From positions 1 through 31,283 of the forward strand of contig LJCR01000001.1 in the NCBI GenBank assembly GCA_001399705.1: DNA of 31,283 nucleotides. The letters are read 5' to 3'. Source of the DNA: Kouleothrix aurantiaca. Its GTDB lineage: Bacteria > Chloroflexota > Chloroflexia > Chloroflexales > Roseiflexaceae. Position numbers and translations under genes: made by a program. Position 1 is the stretch's first letter, and every line of letters begins with the position of its first letter. Positions 1-7,350 of the stretch are shown here, one piece after another. The notes under the pieces were generated by a model. The model was given only the letters and a program-made list of their open reading frames with translations. It ran no database searches and was not told where the DNA came from.

Positions 1-1
1 C

Positions 2-172
2 TACAACCAAACGGCGACAGTCAAATCGGTCGTGGGCGATCAGATCTTCCTGCATTTTGATGGGCATGTGGTGGTGAGCATGCGGCCCTACCAGGAAGGG
101 GATCTGAAGATACTTGATCAGGCAGCGGATGGTCGACGCGGCGGCCGGGCGATTGGGCGTTTGAAACGGTAA
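2..172 (+). CDS. 3' end of an unidentified gene (partial)
   Basis: An open frame runs in from the left edge and stops at TAA 170-172, giving 56 C-terminal residues that begin YNQTATVKSVVGDQIF and end in a basic tail (DGRRGGRAIGRLKR). The frame has sensible amino-acid composition and codon use like its neighbours, so I take it as the end of a real gene whose start lies outside the window. The alternation of short hydrophobic and polar stretches (DQIFLHFDGHVVVSM) suggests beta strands. I cannot assign a family or function. Confidence 0.55.
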   Translation, partial: YNQTATVKSVVGDQIFLHFDGHVVVSMRPYQEGDLKILDQAADGRRGGRAIGRLKR

Positions 173-178
173 ATCGCC

Positions 179-460
179 ATGTTTGTTTCGTGGATCGTTC
201 CTGGCTCAGCCGAATCGCCGGTGCGAATTTACTTTCAACACGCATTGGAATCAGTCGCGGTGTGGACCCCGATGCAGCGGAAGAGCGCCACAGAGCATAT
301 CTGCGCACGCTGCGGGGAACTCATCCCGAAAGGCACGCTGCTCGCCCGGCCCACCGTGCCACCGAACAGCCCCATTCGGCAGCAGCGAATTTGTATTGGA
401 TGCATTGGTATGACAGAGGAGGATGTGTATGGTCGTATCCATCAATCTCGCGGTGGTTGA
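179..460 (+). CDS. small zinc-ribbon-like protein
   Basis: A 93-residue product of unknown role. Two CxxC pairs (ICARCGEL near residues 41-48 and ICIGCIG near 71-77) would form a four-cysteine zinc site, common in small phage proteins that bind nucleic acid or protein. The start at 179 has no convincing ribosome-binding site. The alternative ATG at 272 (residue 32) would still keep both Cys pairs and drops a non-conserved-looking leader. Its 3' end overlaps the next gene by about 30 nt, which fits a compact phage-like operon. Function unknown. Confidence 0.5.
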   Translation: MFVSWIVPGSAESPVRIYFQHALESVAVWTPMQRKSATEHICARCGELIPKGTLLARPTVPPNSPIRQQRICIGCIGMTEEDVYGRIHQSRGG

Positions 461-884
461 ACACGCCATACGGCGGGAGCGTCAGTATCAAGATCAAAAG
501 TGGGGCACGCTTCAGGAGCACCCGCATGCGCTTGGCGCTTGGCTGACGCTCATTCGGCACCGCCTTCGGAAGGCGGAGGATGCATGGTGTGGCGCACAGG
601 GCAATGACGAGGCCCTCCGTCGCATCCTTCAGGTGGCCAGCTTGATCACTGCGTGCTTGGAGCAGCATCTTCCCGCAGTGAAGAGCTTCAGCAGCTGGAT
701 GGCGGAATCCGATGTTGGGTCGTGGCTGACCATTCTGACCCACAAGCTGCGGGTCGCTGAGCGGACCTGGATGAATGGAGATGCGAAAGCCACTCTCTCC
801 CAATTAAGCGTGCTGCGCGCCGCCTGTTGTGCGTGTCTCATGCAGAACGGCGTGCCCGAGCGCCCGGCAGTCCGTACCACGTAA
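429..884 (+). CDS. degenerate, internally repeated MazG-like protein
   Basis: A 151-aa protein. I choose ATG 429 rather than 423 because AGGAGG (417-422) is then 6 nt upstream instead of abutting the start. The N-terminus (EHAIRRERQYQDQKWGT) matches the ERxRQDxKWG signature that opens many phage MazG-like/NTP-pyrophosphohydrolase proteins. It is followed by GAWLTLIRHRLRKAEDAW where active members have an acidic EExGE helix. A second related segment (SWLTILTHKLRVAERTW) lies near residues 98-115, so the protein looks like a tandem duplication. The metal-binding glutamates expected for nucleotide pyrophosphohydrolase activity are replaced by R/H/K in both copies, so it may be catalytically dead or regulatory. 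The family link is by motif only. Confidence 0.55.
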   Translation: MVVSINLAVVEHAIRRERQYQDQKWGTLQEHPHALGAWLTLIRHRLRKAEDAWCGAQGNDEALRRILQVASLITACLEQHLPAVKSFSSWMAESDVGSWLTILTHKLRVAERTWMNGDAKATLSQLSVLRAACCACLMQNGVPERPAVRTT

Positions 885-906
885 ACCGTCACCACACCGA
901 CCCATC

Positions 907-947
907 ACTTTCCGTGGCTATGCCACACATAGCCACGGAAAGTTTTT
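907..947 (+). terminator. perfect 16-bp hairpin terminator overlapping promoter A
   Basis: Arms 907-922 and 928-943 are perfectly complementary (16 bp, loop CCACA) and are followed by a T run (943-947). It ends the small-gene unit that stops at 884. The right arm's last bases and the T run are also the AAGTTTT box of the promoter motif at 940-968. Confidence 0.75.
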
Positions 948-968
948 GTGTAACTGCTGCGTTAGATG
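940..968 (+). promoter_or_regulatory. element promoter motif copy A (for helicase)
   Basis: AAGTTTT (940-946), 13 nt, CGTTAGATG (960-968). It lies 31 nt before the helicase ATG at 1000, in the correct orientation. One of seven copies in the window with an invariant 13-nt spacer. Confidence 0.7.
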
Positions 969-999
969 GATGTATGACACCGAGAGGAGAAGGAGCAAG

Positions 1000-2490
1000 A
1001 TGCAAACGCGAACCCCCATTCTGCCACCATTAGAATATCCCGCCGCTGCGCTCCCGCATATTGCGGAGGAGCAGGCGCTGAGTGCGTGTCTGGGCGACAG
1101 CCATACTATCTATCGCCTTCGCGATGATCCGGCCGTGGGTCTTGACTGGCGCCATTTCGCCGGCGATGCGACGCGCCCAATCGCCGAAGCCATTTGGAAT
1201 CTGGTCGACCCCGCGCTGGCACCAGACGGAAAGCCCCGCACGGTGGAACGCGGCAATGTCATTATTGAACTCCAGCGGCTTGGGTATTGGGAGACGGTGG
1301 TGCGGCCGGATCTGCTCCGCCGCCTTGATAACAACGGCAGCAGTCCCGTCGTGCGCGCAGCCCCGGAGTATGCGCGTTTGGTGCGAGACGCGGCTATCGC
1401 CCGCAACCTGGCAGCGGCCGGCCGGGAGTTTACCGAACGCGTGCTCATGGATCCCAGCGGCGCACGCGGCTATGCGGGATTGCACGTCGACCAGGTGACC
1501 AAAGTGATTACCCACACAGGGCAGGTGGCGGATCACAGCATTCAACGCCACAACAGCGAAGAGTTCGCGGATGTGCCGGGGATCTACACCGGCATTCCGT
1601 TTTTTGATGTGACGGCTGGTGGCTGCGGCGAAGCCGAGATGATCGGCTGGCAGGGGGTCTTCAAAGATGGGAAGACCCGGACCATGTTGATGTCCATTCT
1701 GCGACTGCTGATGGCGGGCGTGCCCACCGTCGTGCTCACCACGGACAATCGGGCGCGCATGCTGCGGAACCGGCTAGCGGTCCTGATTGCGACAGATCAT
1801 ATGATGCGGGATAAGGTCGAGCATCTCGAAATGACCTTAGACCCCAAGCGCTTGTCGCCACGCTATTTGAGCGAAACCCAACAGCGCTATTTGGAGAAGG
1901 CGCGACAGTTCATTGACGATGTGATGAAGCTGTGGGTTTTGGACGCTACGGACGGCATTCAGGACTTCCAGAAGGGCTATGAGTGGCTGCATCGCTACAT
2001 CCGGCCGCCGTTCAATTGTCGCATCTGGGTGTGGGATCATCTCGCCGATCTCAGCTACAAAGGCTCCCAAGACTGGGATGCCTTCAAGCAGATCGTCAAC
2101 ACCTTAAAGACCGCCAATCAGGAGTGGGGCACGACCGGCATCCCAATCAATCAGAAGAAGGAAGGTGGCGACGGGGTGCGCAGCCATATGGGCGGGGCGT
2201 TCCCGCAGGCCCTCGATTACATGTACGAGCCGCGCACCTTCACGGTCTGGGAAAAGGATGCGGATACTGGCGAGGACATTGGAACCAAAGTCGTCGATGT
2301 CAAGCTCAGCGTGAGCCGCTGGAGTGAAGGGTTCACGCATCGGTATATCGTCAACCCGTCATCCGGGTATTTCACCAATCCCTTCACCGTACCATCGGCC
2401 CTGACGGAGGACCGAGAAAAGCTGCCCTACATCATGCTGAAGCGCGGTACCTGGGACGTGGAGCGCGACGGCGATCCGTACAATCATTAG
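1000..2490 (+). CDS. DnaB-like replicative helicase
   Basis: 496-aa putative replicative DNA helicase that would unwind the replication fork. The start at 1000 is supported by GAGAGGAGAAGGAG upstream. The same frame opens earlier, at 829, but that extension crosses the terminator and promoter. An N-terminal helical domain begins AEEQALSACLGD, typical of DnaB (residues 22-33), and is followed by a linker and a RecA-like domain. Walker A is GVFKDGKT (219-226), a divergent but valid GxxxxGKT. Walker B is RIWVWDHL with D346. A C-terminal NQKKEGGDGVRSHMGGA segment corresponds to the H4/arginine-finger region. The motifs deviate from bacterial DnaB, as is usual for phage members. It is co-oriented with and 9 nt ahead of the GNAT-like gene. 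No helicase loader or primase is recognised nearby. Confidence 0.82.
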   Translation: MQTRTPILPPLEYPAAALPHIAEEQALSACLGDSHTIYRLRDDPAVGLDWRHFAGDATRPIAEAIWNLVDPALAPDGKPRTVERGNVIIELQRLGYWETVVRPDLLRRLDNNGSSPVVRAAPEYARLVRDAAIARNLAAAGREFTERVLMDPSGARGYAGLHVDQVTKVITHTGQVADHSIQRHNSEEFADVPGIYTGIPFFDVTAGGCGEAEMIGWQGVFKDGKTRTMLMSILRLLMAGVPTVVLTTDNRARMLRNRLAVLIATDHMMRDKVEHLEMTLDPKRLSPRYLSETQQRYLEKARQFIDDVMKLWVLDATDGIQDFQKGYEWLHRYIRPPFNCRIWVWDHLADLSYKGSQDWDAFKQIVNTLKTANQEWGTTGIPINQKKEGGDGVRSHMGGAFPQALDYMYEPRTFTVWEKDADTGEDIGTKVVDVKLSVSRWSEGFTHRYIVNPSSGYFTNPFTVPSALTEDREKLPYIMLKRGTWDVERDGDPYNH

Positions 2491-2499
2491 CGAGGAAGT

Positions 2500-3150
2500 A
2501 TGAACGTGCGACGTGCCACAGACGCAGAAAAGGGATGGGCGCAAACCCAGGTCACCGCGCACCACTATTTGCATCGCCCGGTCGATAGCCGGTGCTCCAT
2601 CCTCACGTATGTCGTCGTCGCCGAGGAGCAGCTTGTTGGTTGTGTGATGTTTGGCCGGCCGGAGAGCACCCGCTGCTATACCGGCCGGCTTACCTATGGC
2701 AGTGTCGCCGATGTCCGAAGCGGGCGGGCGCAGTATTCGCGCTGGGAAATCATCAATCTGGCGCGCCTCTGGCTGGCGCCGTCGATCCAAACAGGCGGCG
2801 CTCGGTATATCCCGAATGCGGCGACCCACGCGATCGGCCTGGCCCTCAAGCAGCTGGTGGTTGACTATTTGGTGGCGTACCCGCCCGTCACGTTGGCCGA
2901 GCCGTGGCGATTGCAACGGGTGATTAGCTATTGTGACACGCGCATCCATCACGGTGGGGTGTATCGTGCGGCGGGGTTCACGCTGGTGCGCACCAATGCG
3001 GAGGGGATTGAGACGTGGGCGCGACCGCTACGCGGGCTGCAAGGGCATGAACGAAAAGTGATTGAGAAATTGACCGATCAATCAGCCCGTTCCCGAGGCT
3101 ACCGTTCGAAAATCGCGGTTGATCAGCATCAATTCTTTTCTTTACTCTAA
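2500..3150 (+). CDS. GNAT-fold / Mom-like phage protein
   Basis: 216 aa, starting 9 nt after the helicase stop with GAGGAAG upstream. The sequence resembles phage GNAT-superfamily proteins of the Mom type: an early HHYLHRP (21-27), a strand-like YVVVAEEQLVGCVMFGRPES, the central LARLWLAP, and a late HHGGVYRAAGFTLVRT reminiscent of the acetyl-CoA-fold core ending in a GW/GF motif. Mom proteins hypermodify adenine in phage DNA to block restriction. Whether this one does so is inference from motif pattern and from the surrounding DNA-modification genes. It could instead be another acyltransferase. A basic C-terminal tail (ERKVIEKL...RSRGYRSK) may bind nucleic acid. Transcribed with the helicase from promoter A. 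Confidence 0.5.
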   Translation: MNVRRATDAEKGWAQTQVTAHHYLHRPVDSRCSILTYVVVAEEQLVGCVMFGRPESTRCYTGRLTYGSVADVRSGRAQYSRWEIINLARLWLAPSIQTGGARYIPNAATHAIGLALKQLVVDYLVAYPPVTLAEPWRLQRVISYCDTRIHHGGVYRAAGFTLVRTNAEGIETWARPLRGLQGHERKVIEKLTDQSARSRGYRSKIAVDQHQFFSLL

Positions 3151-3164
3151 AACCGTGATACTAT
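3136..3164 (+). promoter_or_regulatory. sigma70-type promoter for the 3201 gene
   Basis: TTTTCT (3136-3141), 17 nt, TACTAT (3159-3164), overlapping the end of the preceding gene and 37 nt before ATG 3201. It is housekeeping in style, unlike the element-specific motif used elsewhere. The -35 box is weak. Confidence 0.4.
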
Positions 3165-3200
3165 ACACCACAATCTATTGGTATCGTCGCTGAGGGTGCT

Positions 3201-4064
3201 ATGAAGCTATCCCCCGAGCAATCATTTCCCCCGTATAAAGCCCTTGTCAATGGCTTTGTTCGCCATGAGTTGTTTATGCTTGAGGAAGGGGCTGCGATGC
3301 ATATGCCGCAACCCGATCTCTTTGCGGATTTGGCATTTGGGCTCTATGCCTTCTTTAAGCGTGATTCGCATATTGGTATGAATCGCTTGGTTCAGGATGC
3401 ACATATCTTTGCCCTGGCTCGCGAGATAACCTATTATTGCGCGAATTCGATCTCGGTAGTGATGAATCATGCATTGAAGGATCAGGTTTCCGCTCATATT
3501 CACCAGATTCAACGAACCTTTGCGGAACAGCGGCCTGCATTGTTATTGCCCGATGCCAGTACTGAGGATGTGCGAGTGTGGCATGAACAGATGCTTGCTG
3601 CGAATGCGTTGGACATCCAGCAACGGGTTGACTTTCAAGCAGTCTTGGTTGAACAGATTGGAAATACTTTCTTAGAGGGTATGGCCCGCTTTGGGGAATT
3701 GTATAACGAGTGCTCCACGCCTGTGGAAGAAGCATTCCTGATTGGGCTGTTTGGACTTCGCGATTCCTGGCCACGCTTGTTAGATTCAGCAGCCTTCACC
3801 AGCCACTACGCCATTGGCTCCTACCGTGTTGCCTTTATCATTGTGGATCATCATCGCCGTATTGCCATTGACATCGAGAGTCACTCGCCGGATGAACGCA
3901 CGACAGAAATGGGTGCGGCGGATCGTGCGCGCAATCGCTATCTCGAAAATGAGGGCTGGAAAATCCTGCATTTTCACCGCCGAGAGATTGAAATGGATCT
4001 CAATCGGTGCATTCAAATCGTAAATCATACGCTCAAAGGACTGCCGCTCGCTGGCGCATTGTAA
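3201..4064 (+). CDS. PD-(D/E)XK / DUF559-like nuclease-fold protein
   Basis: 287 aa, ATG 3201 with GAGGG upstream. Residues 1-170 are helical with no family I recognise. The C-terminal ~110 residues look like the Vsr/DUF559 branch of the PD-(D/E)XK nuclease fold: E177 in a helix (VEEAFL), strand YRVAFIIVDHHRRIAIDIESH with D224 and E226, then the DRARNRYLENEGWKILHFHRREIE helix-strand unit. That D..R..L...GW.h..F order is typical of DUF559. A role in cutting or recognising DNA is inference. The gene has its own promoter, is clearly more AT-rich than the helicase region, and looks like an independently acquired accessory (moron-like) gene, possibly defensive. Confidence 0.55.
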   Translation: MKLSPEQSFPPYKALVNGFVRHELFMLEEGAAMHMPQPDLFADLAFGLYAFFKRDSHIGMNRLVQDAHIFALAREITYYCANSISVVMNHALKDQVSAHIHQIQRTFAEQRPALLLPDASTEDVRVWHEQMLAANALDIQQRVDFQAVLVEQIGNTFLEGMARFGELYNECSTPVEEAFLIGLFGLRDSWPRLLDSAAFTSHYAIGSYRVAFIIVDHHRRIAIDIESHSPDERTTEMGAADRARNRYLENEGWKILHFHRREIEMDLNRCIQIVNHTLKGLPLAGAL

Positions 4065-4093
4065 TCATTGCGCTACCCACCTCAGAGAAAGAC

Positions 4094-4492
4094 ATGCGAA
4101 TGGAATATCTCATCCATACATGTGGCGCATTGCTCGCACGCCACGAGCACGGCGGCATCGCCGGCAGCGTGATCTATGGCGAGCCATCATCCGATGGGCG
4201 TGAGTTGCATGTCTGCACCCAATGCGCACAGCCGCTCGCCGATGCCGATCTCTATCAGATTGCGCATACTGAGACGGCGACCGTTTGTACCGCCGTGGAC
4301 GGCCAGCAGCGCCTCGCGTTTCCATTCCTCTGGAAGGCCGAAGGGCGTGCTTATACCTACGCCAGCGTGGACGCCGACCGCCTGCCGCGCCACGAACACT
4401 TCGACGGCGCAGTCTGGCTGCACGGCGAGCGAATTAGACTTGAGGAGTTTGCGCGCTGGATGCACGCACTGGAGGGATGGCAGACTGAGTAG
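4094..4492 (+). CDS. hypothetical protein with putative zinc site
   Basis: 132 aa from ATG 4094 (GAGAAAG upstream). ATG 4100 is an alternative. The frame also extends back to 4007 inside the preceding gene, but the natural start is after that gene's stop. The N-terminal half has HTCGALLARHEHGG and HVCTQCAQPL, giving three Cys and several His that could bind zinc. The rest is acidic and aromatic (FPFLWKAEGRAYTYASVD). I do not recognise a family. It lies between the nuclease-like gene and the histidine kinase and is not obviously coupled to either. Confidence 0.5.
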   Translation: MRMEYLIHTCGALLARHEHGGIAGSVIYGEPSSDGRELHVCTQCAQPLADADLYQIAHTETATVCTAVDGQQRLAFPFLWKAEGRAYTYASVDADRLPRHEHFDGAVWLHGERIRLEEFARWMHALEGWQTE

Positions 4493-4542
4493 TCGTTGCA
4501 CCCGCTCTCTTCCCAATCACCAGTGCCCATGTTAGAATGTGC

Positions 4543-4575
4543 GGGAATATACCCCAATATTGGGTATTTATACCC
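4543..4575. promoter_or_regulatory. overlapping palindromic operator upstream of histidine kinase
   Basis: Three interleaved half-sites: GGGAATATACCC (4543-4554), the perfect palindrome CCCAATATTGGG (4553-4564), and GGGTAT-TT-ATACCC (4562-4575). They end 13 nt before the kinase ATG, overlapping any leader and abutting the ribosome-binding site. Such spacing suits a repressor or response-regulator binding cluster. Confidence 0.55.
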
Positions 4576-4588
4576 ATGAGGAACCCGC

Positions 4589-6334
4589 ATGCATTACGGA
4601 CCCATCCCACGCCGCCTGTGGATTGGCGGAGCCTTCAGCCTCGTGCTCCTCATCCTCATGGCACTGCTGCTCACCATCACCCGTTATCCCCTGCGTGATT
4701 CCCTGCTCCTGCTCAGCATCACTACGGTGCTCTTTCTGGCGGCTGGCATCCTTACCTGGCGGGATCGGCATTATCAGACCCGCCTGCGCGAAAGTGAAGC
4801 CCGCTACCGGACCCTCGCCCAGCATCTCCCTGAGATTGGGATCATCCAGTTTGATCAGGAGCTGCGCGCCATTCTCGTCGATGGGCCGATCTTCACCACA
4901 GGCGGCTATAATCCCGCCGCGATTGAAGGCGAACTCCTGATCAAAACGCTCCCACCCGAGGCCCACGCGGATTACCTGCCGCTGTATCTGCGCGCGCTCG
5001 AAGGCCAAGCTGGAACGATTGAGCGCATTGGGGTGAACGGCCGGCATTATGTGGTGCATGCGATTCCAATTCCCGCGCTGTTTAGCAGTCGCGCCGGCAT
5101 GGCGGTGATCCAAGATGTGACGGATCGGAAGCGCTTGCAGGCCCAATTCATCCAAGCCCAGAAGATGGAAGGCATCGGCCGGCTCGCCGGTGGCATTGCC
5201 CACGATTTCAACAACTTGCTGACCGCGATTATGGGCATCGCCGAGCTGCTCTTAACCAGCACGCAGCCCGAAACGCAGGAGCACCAAGACGCTGCCGAAA
5301 TTCTGACTGTGAGCCGGCGCGGCGCGGCGCTCACGCACCAGCTCCTGGCCTTCTCGCGCCAGCAAATCATTCAACCCCGCACGCTCAACCTCAATACGCT
5401 CGTCGTCGAAAGTATGACCTTGCTCCGGCGCCTGGTGCCGGAAGCGATTGAGCTGAGCAGTATTCCCGGCGACGATGTCCCCCATATCATTGGCGACCCG
5501 CATCAGCTCGACCAGGTGCTGATCAACCTTGCCGTCAATGCGCGTGATGCCATGCCGCAGGGTGGCACCATCACCGTGACCACGGGCCGCATGACCCTCC
5601 CCGATCCCCCGGATCCGCATTTACCTTCCGGCGATTGGGTGGTGTTGACCGTCACCGATACAGGGTCCGGCATGCGGCCGGAAGTGCTGGAAAAAGCCAT
5701 GGAGCCGTTCTTTACCACGAAGGCGCACGGCAAAGGTACCGGGCTCGGCTTGGCCACCTGCTACGGGATTGTGCAGCAGCACGGCGGGACCATTCGCTTG
5801 CAAAGTGCGGTAGGCCATGGAACCACCGTGGAAATCTTACTGCCACCAGCCATCCGCTCGCCGCTGCCCGATCGCGCCGACGATGCGCTTGGCGTGCCCC
5901 TGAGCCAGGATGACACCATTACCCACGGCCGCGGCCGGGTGCTCCTGGTGGAGGATGACGCCGCCGTGCGAAACTTTGTCTCGCGCACGCTCCGGATGGC
6001 GGGCTACATGGTGGAATCAGCGGTGAATGGCCTCGAAGCCCTGGAACGGCTTGAGGAACTCGCCGCAGCGCATGCCGCCCCGATTGTCGATCTGGTGCTC
6101 TCCGACGTCATCATGCCCCTGCTCAATGGCCCGCAGCTGGCGGCCGAGATTGATCGCCGGTATCCTGGGGTGCGGGTGGCACTGATGAGTGGGTACACCG
6201 ATAACACCATCACCCAGGCTGGCGTGGTCGACGCCGGGATCCTCTTTCTGCAGAAGCCCTTCACGGCCCAGCATCTGACCGCCCAGATTGCCCGCATGCT
6301 CAGCACACCAGTCGCAAAGGAACGAGGATGTTAG
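4589..6334 (+). CDS. membrane hybrid histidine kinase (PAS-HisKA-HATPase-REC)
   Basis: 581-aa sensor kinase that would autophosphorylate on His and pass phosphate to its own receiver domain. Start ATG 4589 with GAGGA 5-9 nt upstream. Two membrane segments lie near residues 10-30 and 37-56 with almost no periplasmic loop, then a PAS-like domain (about 65-180), a HisKA H-box GGIAHDFNNLLT with H205, an N-box LAVNARDAM, G1 DTGSGM (357-362), an F-box MEPFFTT and G2 GTGLGLA (383-389). The C-terminal receiver begins VLLVEDD (451-457), with phosphoacceptor D506 and K556. All catalytic residues are present. No output regulator is encoded next to it, so the partner is elsewhere. The downstream dUTPase-fold gene overlaps its stop and is translationally coupled. 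Confidence 0.9.
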   Translation: MHYGPIPRRLWIGGAFSLVLLILMALLLTITRYPLRDSLLLLSITTVLFLAAGILTWRDRHYQTRLRESEARYRTLAQHLPEIGIIQFDQELRAILVDGPIFTTGGYNPAAIEGELLIKTLPPEAHADYLPLYLRALEGQAGTIERIGVNGRHYVVHAIPIPALFSSRAGMAVIQDVTDRKRLQAQFIQAQKMEGIGRLAGGIAHDFNNLLTAIMGIAELLLTSTQPETQEHQDAAEILTVSRRGAALTHQLLAFSRQQIIQPRTLNLNTLVVESMTLLRRLVPEAIELSSIPGDDVPHIIGDPHQLDQVLINLAVNARDAMPQGGTITVTTGRMTLPDPPDPHLPSGDWVVLTVTDTGSGMRPEVLEKAMEPFFTTKAHGKGTGLGLATCYGIVQQHGGTIRLQSAVGHGTTVEILLPPAIRSPLPDRADDALGVPLSQDDTITHGRGRVLLVEDDAAVRNFVSRTLRMAGYMVESAVNGLEALERLEELAAAHAAPIVDLVLSDVIMPLLNGPQLAAEIDRRYPGVRVALMSGYTDNTITQAGVVDAGILFLQKPFTAQHLTAQIARMLSTPVAKERGC

Positions 6335-6915
6335 GCCAAGCGCAACTGGCTGCCAGTCTCGCGGCTGGCCTCCTGGTCTGTGACCCCGCGCCGTCCGCGA
6401 TCACGGCAGCACACCTCGATCTGCATCTTGGGCGCTACTACTGGAAGCCGCGCTCGATCACCAGTATTGCGCGGGCGCTGAATGGGTTTCACGTAGCTGG
6501 GGAGGCGAGCACCAAAAAGGTGACACCCGTCGTTGATGTGGCAACGGCAGACCCGATCAAGTGCTACACGCTCTACGACAGCCGCGATACCCCGATCACG
6601 ATTGGCCCACGCGCGATGATTTTGGGGCATACCCTGGAGGCAGTGGGGTCGACGGTGCGCTCGCTGCACCCGCAGCTGCGGCCCAATCCCATGATCATCG
6701 CCTGGGGGCTGGTGCTGCACAGTGGCGTACAGCAGCATGGTATCTGGACCCTCGCGCTATACAACCGCAACGATTGGGCGCTCACGATTCCTCCGCATGC
6801 GCGGATTGCGATGATGGAGTTTCTCGCGGTGGATGACGAATCCCAGGAGCGCACCGTCTGGGATGCCACCTTGTGGTCACCCGAAACAATGCTGGATCAT
6901 ATGCATACGTGGTAG
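6328..6915 (+). CDS. dCTP deaminase/dUTPase-fold protein, divergent
   Basis: 195 aa. ATG 6328 lies inside the last codons of the kinase gene, with AAAGGAACGAGG as ribosome-binding site. The fold is suggested by HLDLHLGRYYW (29-39), ITIGPRAMILGHTLEAVGS (90-108, matching the LxPGexxLgxTlE segment), AWGLVLHSGVQQHGIWTLALYNRND (125-149) and IPPHARIAMMEFL (154-166), which together give the strand order of DCD/dUTPase trimers. The GRSSxAR active-site loop of true enzymes is not visible: the equivalent region reads VRSLHPQLRPN. It may therefore be inactive, regulatory or of altered specificity. dUTPase-fold proteins are common in phages. Confidence 0.6.
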   Translation: MLGQAQLAASLAAGLLVCDPAPSAITAAHLDLHLGRYYWKPRSITSIARALNGFHVAGEASTKKVTPVVDVATADPIKCYTLYDSRDTPITIGPRAMILGHTLEAVGSTVRSLHPQLRPNPMIIAWGLVLHSGVQQHGIWTLALYNRNDWALTIPPHARIAMMEFLAVDDESQERTVWDATLWSPETMLDHMHTW

Positions 6916-6928
6916 TGGGGAGGATGGG

Positions 6929-7066
6929 ATGAGAACGCAGAAGCCGACGAAGGATGATCATAGCACCACTTGGTATATCGAGGCGGTGCGCTGGGCACTC
7001 ACGATGGTCATTTTGCTGCTGCTCATTGCTCGGGCACTGATCCGCCGCTGGGTGCGGCTCGCATGA
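6929..7066 (+). CDS. small single-pass membrane protein
   Basis: 45 aa with GGGGAGG 4-10 nt upstream of ATG 6929. A polar N-terminal half (MRTQKPTKDDHSTTWYIE) precedes a hydrophobic helix (ALTMVILLLLIARALI) and a short basic end (RRWVRLA), giving an N-out/C-in type membrane miniprotein. It overlaps the next ORF by an ATGA junction at 7063. Function unknown. Confidence 0.55.
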   Translation: MRTQKPTKDDHSTTWYIEAVRWALTMVILLLLIARALIRRWVRLA

Positions 7067-7296
7067 GGCGGCACGTCCGCCGCGCGCGGGCCGGCGCGTG
7101 CGTCCATACGCAGATTGGGCTATACTACTTAGCCATGCGATGGGCACTCAGCATTCAGATCAATAAACGCCGGCGGCGGCGCACCTGTGGCGTACCGCGC
7201 TATCACCGGCAGAGCGTGCGTATCGAAGCACAACTGACCCGAGCTGCGGCGAAGGTCGGGCGCCGGCAGCGCCAACGCTGGCAAGCGAAGAGTTGA
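7063..7296 (+). CDS. small highly basic hypothetical protein
   Basis: 77 aa if begun at ATG 7063, coupled to the previous stop (ATGA). ATG 7135, just after a TATACT box (about 7119-7124), would give a 53-aa form. The product is very rich in Arg/Lys (KRRRRR, RRQRQRWQAK), suggesting nucleic-acid binding. Low-complexity composition makes the call tentative and no family is recognised. Confidence 0.35.
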   Translation: MRRHVRRARAGACVHTQIGLYYLAMRWALSIQINKRRRRRTCGVPRYHRQSVRIEAQLTRAAAKVGRRQRQRWQAKS

Positions 7297-7350
7297 TACC
7301 GTGCGACGACGTTCGAAACATATTCACGCCATATCAGAACAGGATCAGTA

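Noticed and set aside
829..999. Upstream extension of the helicase frame
   Set aside because: It runs through the 907-947 terminator and promoter A and has no ribosome-binding site; the GAGGAGAAGGAG before ATG 1000 marks the real start.
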